Source of the DNA: Branchiostoma belcheri
Taxonomy: Eukaryota > Chordata > Leptocardii > Amphioxiformes > Branchiostomatidae
Direction: 5' to 3'
Assembly (NCBI RefSeq): GCF_001625305.1
Contig: NW_017802614.1
Location: 725,920-789,919 of the forward strand
Length of the DNA: 64,000 bases
The position numbers were made by a program, and so were the translations under genes. The notes under the pieces were generated by a model that searched no databases, was not told the DNA's origin, and was given only the letters and a program-made list of their open reading frames with translations. Below, piece after piece: positions 59,701 to 64,000 of the stretch (positions are counted from its first letter, which is position 1; each line of letters starts with the position of its first letter).

Positions 59701-62700
59701 ATACATCAAAACATGTAAACAAATGTCATCTTATCTCTCATACACGAGACAAATTTTGAAAAATAATTGGCTGTATCGTAGCTTTCATTGCTGTTTCATT
59801 CAACAAAAATGCTCCTTGATTGTAAAATGATCACTCATCTGTTGTCTCCAGTACAGTGTCAAATGGTAGCGTGATCGTAGCGTGCGAAAAATTGTCGTTA
59901 AAAGTCAGAAAATCGCCGGAAAAATAAACTTGCAGCACGCATTCTCAACCTCGCCGGAGAAGGAAATACGCGCCATTTTGTCATTAACATGTAAGTAGCA
60001 GCGTGAACTCTACGCTCTGATTGGTTGACCTCATATGACCTGCGCTCTGATTGGATAGAGCCATCTTTGCCGGCATAGCTGTAGAATTTGTTTGTTGGCG
60101 AAGAGAGTTACACTACGCTACTTTCTACGGTGTTTCTACCGCTAATTAATAACAACCCATTAAAGAAATTCATTATGAAGAATTTTTTGGGAGAATGTAT
60201 GCATCCATATGCCGATTTGTGGTGCCTTTCACGTATTCAAGCAAGCCGGAAGTGTTAGCGCACCGCGGCGTGGATAGCAAACTGCGGCGTGGATTTTCAT
60301 GCAACATTTTACCGGATGGAGACTTGAAAAACGGGTTTTAATGAGATTAACGTATGCGAAAGGCGCCGGCATCAATTGTTCGTCAGCATGATAACAATAG
60401 CAAAACAAACAACGTGTGTCTTTCTTGCCTTGGACGGCGTCCTCGTCTACAGCAACAAAACAAAGACTGTCAATTTCTCTGATTTTTCCGAGTCTCGAAA
60501 TTTTTTAAGACGACGGCCTCTGTCCGAGTTCAGGCCGTCCAAAACGACACCAGGCCGTCATATGATGGGTGGACGGCCCTCTGGCGGAAACACTGCAGTG
60601 AACTGTTAGTGCCATAAAGGAAGTAGCATGCTAACCTGGCCAGACAAAAATGTCTGGAGAACCATTGGTGATCTGAGGTTCTGAGGAAATTCTGCATGCT
60701 GCATACATATAGATTGTAAACAAATAAGTTAAAACACTAACTAGGGTGTTTAGAACCTCACTTAGGGTAGAGAAAACACAATGATTTTTAGGTTAATGGT
60801 TGGGTTTTGTTTGATCAGCATCTCCTCCTATCAAGATGGGCAAGAACTACAGGGTAGTTTTGTTTGACCCAACCCAGAGGCAATTTTCACCACTGACCTT
60901 ACTAGGACAAAGTATGTCATTTAGCTGCCATGAAGAGTTAGCAAATACTTCAGCAGTAAACTACACACCTCAATGGCATCAGTGGTATGCTCTGCCTGAA
61001 CAGTTTAGTCTAAGGTAAACAAAGCATTCTGTTCTTTGATTACTTTGAACATGCCTGAGATATTTCAGGGGTTGATGGACACATCAAATTTGAAGGAAGA
61101 CTGACTGTAGGGGCCTTTACAGGGCTTGACATGCCCTTTTTTGCTCATTGTCATAACTTTGTAACTCTGTCAAAAATTTGTAATATGAAAGAGCACAATG
61201 GCAGTCAGGTATTGACATTCCCATTTTAAACTGCTGTATGAAACACCAGAGTGTAACTTGTAATGAGCTATCTTAATATTGGTTTTCAGCTATGCCTTTG
61301 TGATTGTCTGCTGTAGTTCCAGTCTAAGTCAGTAGGTGGAAGGCTAGCAGCAGCCTTTAGTTATTCTCATAAGAGCCATTATATTAGTACCTCACTTGTA
61401 GAGATAAATTCAATAGATTCATTGTAATGCAATACAAGAGCAAGTATTTATCATCAATCGGGATGCTCTGTGCTGAATCTTATCATTTTTACAACTATCT
61501 TGCAGCTTGTTCCGATGTCGATGCCGCTCCCCTCAAGAGGCAGTGGGTTCTTCTTTTACTACTCCCTCCTGGGTAACGATGTCACCAACGAGTCCTTCCA
61601 CAACCTGCTGAACCCTGACTTCCCGGCGGAGCGTGCGTCTGTCCGTGTGCGCAGCAGTGTGCAGGTTCTCAGGCTCTTCCTGGCCGCTCAGCCTGGACTA
61701 CAGGTCAATTTGTCATGTGTCTATATTCCAAAATAAAGAAAATATATGCAGGTCTTAGGAAAGTAACATTCTTGTGACATAATACTGTAATGCACTGTTG
61801 TAGCCAGCATCCATCTTTCTGTCATTTGGTGGAATTTTGTTGCTTATGTCAGACAAAAATTTTGCACAATCTTCCATCTTTGCGAGAGATGTCATTAAAC
61901 TAAACTTAGTCTACCAGCAAAACTTGCCCCTCAAAATGCAGTAAATAACATTTCAGTGGGTTAAGATTTCAAAATTTTCTTCCCCCCAAGGATTGTTGCA
62001 ATGTGATGTTTAGGCCATGTTGATTTGATTATATGGATGACATCCTCCGGGAGCCCCAAAACTGATGCGCGCGTGCGAATAAAAAAAAAGTTTTGCAAAA
62101 AAAAAAGTTGCTTTCACTATGAAATCTACGTGGTCATGAAGGTTGAACAAATGGCACAGAATATGTTATGGCGAATAATCTACTCTTCGAATTCATTTCT
62201 TTACATTTTTGTCTTTTTTCATTTGATTTTGGCATTCTACGACATTGGTATCGTTTCTAAATGTTTTCCTTGCAACTTATGGTATATTTTTGCTCATTTA
62301 GCAACTTTTTTGCACAATTTACAGTATGGTTGAAAACTTTTTTTTTTTTGGAAACGGTCGAAAATTCATGCGCGCGCGGATGTCATCCATATAATCAAAT
62401 CAACATGGCCTTACATCAAACAAAAATGAGATGACAGAAAAAAATTTGACTGGCTAGAACACTGCAGTCGTGTAGACTGTGTTAACAATATAGTCATACC
62501 AAGGAGGTTTCTCTTTTTTAACTCCATGGTCATACTGATATAGACATAGCTTCATATGAACAAGAAAAAGTGTGGCAGAAAATCCTGGGTGACAGAGAAC
62601 ACTTGGTGATGATACTAACAGTGAGCCTTCCCTTGCTGCAGATCCACCTGTGTTGTGGAGACCACTCCCTGGGCAGTACAGAGGTCCCCCTCAACACCCT

Positions 62701-64000
62701 GCTCAAGTCAGCCTCAGACCAGATGGACAAGCCAGCCAGCGTGGAGGGGTCCTTCGTCCTGAACCCCCCCAACAGGGTCAAACAGCAGCTACCCCCCACT
62801 GGGGGTGACATGGTCCCCAGTGTGGGGGTGTCCATAACACTTCGGCAGGACACTGGGAGTGGACCACCCTCTCAGGTAACATTACCATAGAAGTACAAAT
62901 GCATACAGAGATACTTAAATCTTCCTCCATACCATGTAAACAGTAACACATCAAATTTACTTTCAAATAGGTATATTATGTTTAATGCAGAGTTGGAATT
63001 CTGGGTTCTTGATATGCTATTTTAGTATAAACACCATGGTAGAATCCTGAAAAATACATTACATTTTAACTTCATGCAGTACCAAGTCCAGTGTACAATA
63101 TGAAGTTAGGGACATATCAGCCAGTGTCATAAGTGTACAAGATGTTCCTACATTGTGTTGTGTGCATGTTTGTTTCCAGCCGACTGACTCCACTTCTCCG
63201 GCAAAGGAGCACCCTATTACACCCAGCCAGCCACGTGAGACACGGGTGTCTGACAAGAGACCACAAACGCCACCCCCAGAGGAGCGGCCCCCACCCCCTC
63301 CCCAGGGGCACACCCCACCCCAGAGGCTGCCACCCTCTCCACCTGTTAGCCCATCAAGGTCAGTAGAAAGTTTGTTTGTTGAAATTGAACTGAACTATTT
63401 GGCATTCCATTCGTGCTATTGAACAAGTTAATGTCATGATTGATACTAAAAGTTAGTAAAAGCCAAGCTTTTTTGTGTCTGACAATTTGTCTTGGCTTCC
63501 CAGTGATACACAGGGGACAGAGCAAGGCCTAAGCAGTTTGGGGGAGGATGGGAGCAAGAGGGAAGCCAGAGAACAAGGTGAAACCAGGACAGCTGGTGAA
63601 CATGGTAAACCTACAGAGGACCCAAAACTGCCAGAGCCAACCCATCCTTTAAGCACACAAGGTAATGATCTATCTAGTCTAACTGTAACTTAAATAGATT
63701 GAGATATGTTTGTATATGCTCTTCAGTCTAGTGTCAGTTTAGTGTCTGATCTCCGTCTTTCAAGGGTTAAATGTGCTTGCACACTGATGATGAGGCTTGA
63801 GCATATTTGAGGTGTATCTAGATCCTGCTAGTTGTGTATGTGTGTGTGTGTAATTAGATGTAATATGTAGGACATGTCCAGTCTCGGTGCTGAAGACTTC
63901 CCTAAGTCACATCCAGTCATATGTATTCCCCTGCCACTGCAGCCAAGCCTCCAGTAGCAGACTCTCGCCCCAGCTCTGTCACCACGTCCCAGCCGTACGT
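56725..64000 (+). CDS. CEP120: CEP120, centrosomal protein 120, N-terminal half (truncated by window)
   Basis: Coding exons: 56725-56767, 56927-57083, 57668-57782, 57969-58113, 58966-59126, 61506-61703, 62642-62875, 63180-63358, 63504-63661, 63943-64000 (cut). Phases agree; about 482 residues are present of roughly 986 in human. Matches in order: [20 protein letters not shown] and [19 protein letters not shown] (first C2 domain), [20 protein letters not shown], then [47 protein letters not shown] and [17 protein letters not shown] (central C2-like/DUF3668 region), followed by a Pro-rich linker ([15 protein letters not shown]). The C-terminal coiled coil lies beyond the window. Family role: a daughter-centriole-enriched protein needed for centriole elongation and ciliogenesis. 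It is divergent from CSNK1G. Intron 5 carries a hAT-like element and intron 6 a MITE. Confidence 0.93.
58144..58370. repeat. Diverged tandem duplication in CEP120 intron 4
   Basis: A block of about 50 bases with GTGTTCAAGTG, then a TTGG/CTGG segment and ATATGAYGTCAAC, occurs at 58144-58196 and again at 58320-58370. Moderate divergence suggests an old local duplication. Confidence 0.6.
59309..60595. mobile_element. Non-autonomous hAT element in CEP120 intron 5
   Basis: Terminal inverted repeats CAGTGTTTCCGCCAGA (left) and CTGGCGGAAACACTG (right) bound 1,287 bp. The flanks are an exact 8-bp target-site duplication CAGTGAAC (59301-59308 and 60596-60603). Both features define hAT superfamily insertions. 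GGCCGTCC motifs recur near both ends as sub-terminal repeats. No transposase motif is seen; the open frame at 60376-60609 includes the right TIR and is not a gene. The intact TSD suggests a recent insertion. Confidence 0.9.
60604..61505. other. CEP120 intron 5, 3' part
   Basis: Ordinary AT-rich intron. No exon or repeat boundary is recognisable. Confidence 0.5.
62013..62410. mobile_element. Harbinger-like MITE in CEP120 intron 6
   Basis: About 398 bp with long inverted ends: GGCCATGTTGATTTGATTAT plus a further dozen bases (ATGGATGACATC) at the left, with its exact reverse complement at 62379-62410. Both sides are flanked by TTA (62010-62012 and 62411-62413). A 3-bp TTA duplication is characteristic of PIF/Harbinger elements. 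GCGCGC-containing and poly-A/T stretches just inside both ends extend the inverted symmetry. The centre is AT-rich and non-coding. Confidence 0.85.

Noticed and set aside
60376..60609. 77-codon ORF in CEP120 intron 5
   Set aside because: It runs through the right terminal inverted repeat of the hAT element, so it is transposon sequence.
62530..62853. 107-codon minus-strand ORF
   Set aside because: Shadow of CEP120 exon 7, which matches the protein family in the plus frame.

Overview
This is a metazoan nuclear genome window, AT-leaning, intron-rich and littered with small transposon remnants. It carries four recognisable intron-bearing genes whose proteins are clearly chordate orthologues. 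The level of divergence, the very compact intergenic promoters and the repeat types suggest an amphioxus (Branchiostoma); that species call is inference, and the gene identities do not depend on it.

Layout. Positions 1-18 kb have no spliced gene that I can recognise. This stretch holds a 33/39-bp minisatellite (1.39-2.14 kb), LINE debris (5.3-6.2 kb), a compact intronless PC4/SUB1-like gene or pseudogene with its own TATA box and poly(A) signal (6.4-7.8 kb), and several GC-richer islands that may be regulatory. From 18.4 to 27.2 kb lies TRIP4 (ASC-1) on the minus strand, 11 coding exons. It shares a promoter of about 330 bp with PCLAF (PAF15) on the plus strand (27.5-29.2 kb, 4 exons). A region of 3' ends follows; it contains a 20-N assembly gap flanked by an identical 286-bp duplication. 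CSNK1G (casein kinase 1 gamma) then runs on the minus strand from 55.77 down to 35.0 kb in 11 coding exons, with one 13-kb intron holding a 2.04-kb tandem duplication. A second divergent promoter (about 56.5-56.7 kb, two CRE palindromes, YY1 and ETS sites) separates it from CEP120 on the plus strand. CEP120 enters at 56.7 kb and runs off the window after its first 10 coding exons.

How the genes relate. TRIP4 is the scaffold and zinc-finger subunit of the ASC-1 complex (transcription, RNA and ribosome quality control). PCLAF is the PCNA clamp-associated factor used in replication and repair. CSNK1G is a membrane-anchored Wnt-pathway kinase. CEP120 is a centriole-elongation protein. They do not form one pathway. 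What matters is their order: TRIP4-PCLAF-CSNK1G-CEP120 in one place corresponds to two human paralogous regions, 15q22 (TRIP4-PCLAF-CSNK1G1) and 5q23 (CSNK1G3-CEP120), as expected for a locus that predates the vertebrate genome duplications.

Most noteworthy: this unsplit ancestral-like linkage; a possible alternative CSNK1G C-terminus in which a predicted transmembrane helix replaces the palmitoylated Cys-Cys-Cys tail; a tandem PC4-domain gene interrupted by in-frame stops; several well-bounded non-autonomous DNA transposons with target-site duplications; and a hairpin plus 37-bp templated copy in the last TRIP4 intron. Exon borders were read by eye from splice signals, reading phase and family knowledge; no alignment was run.
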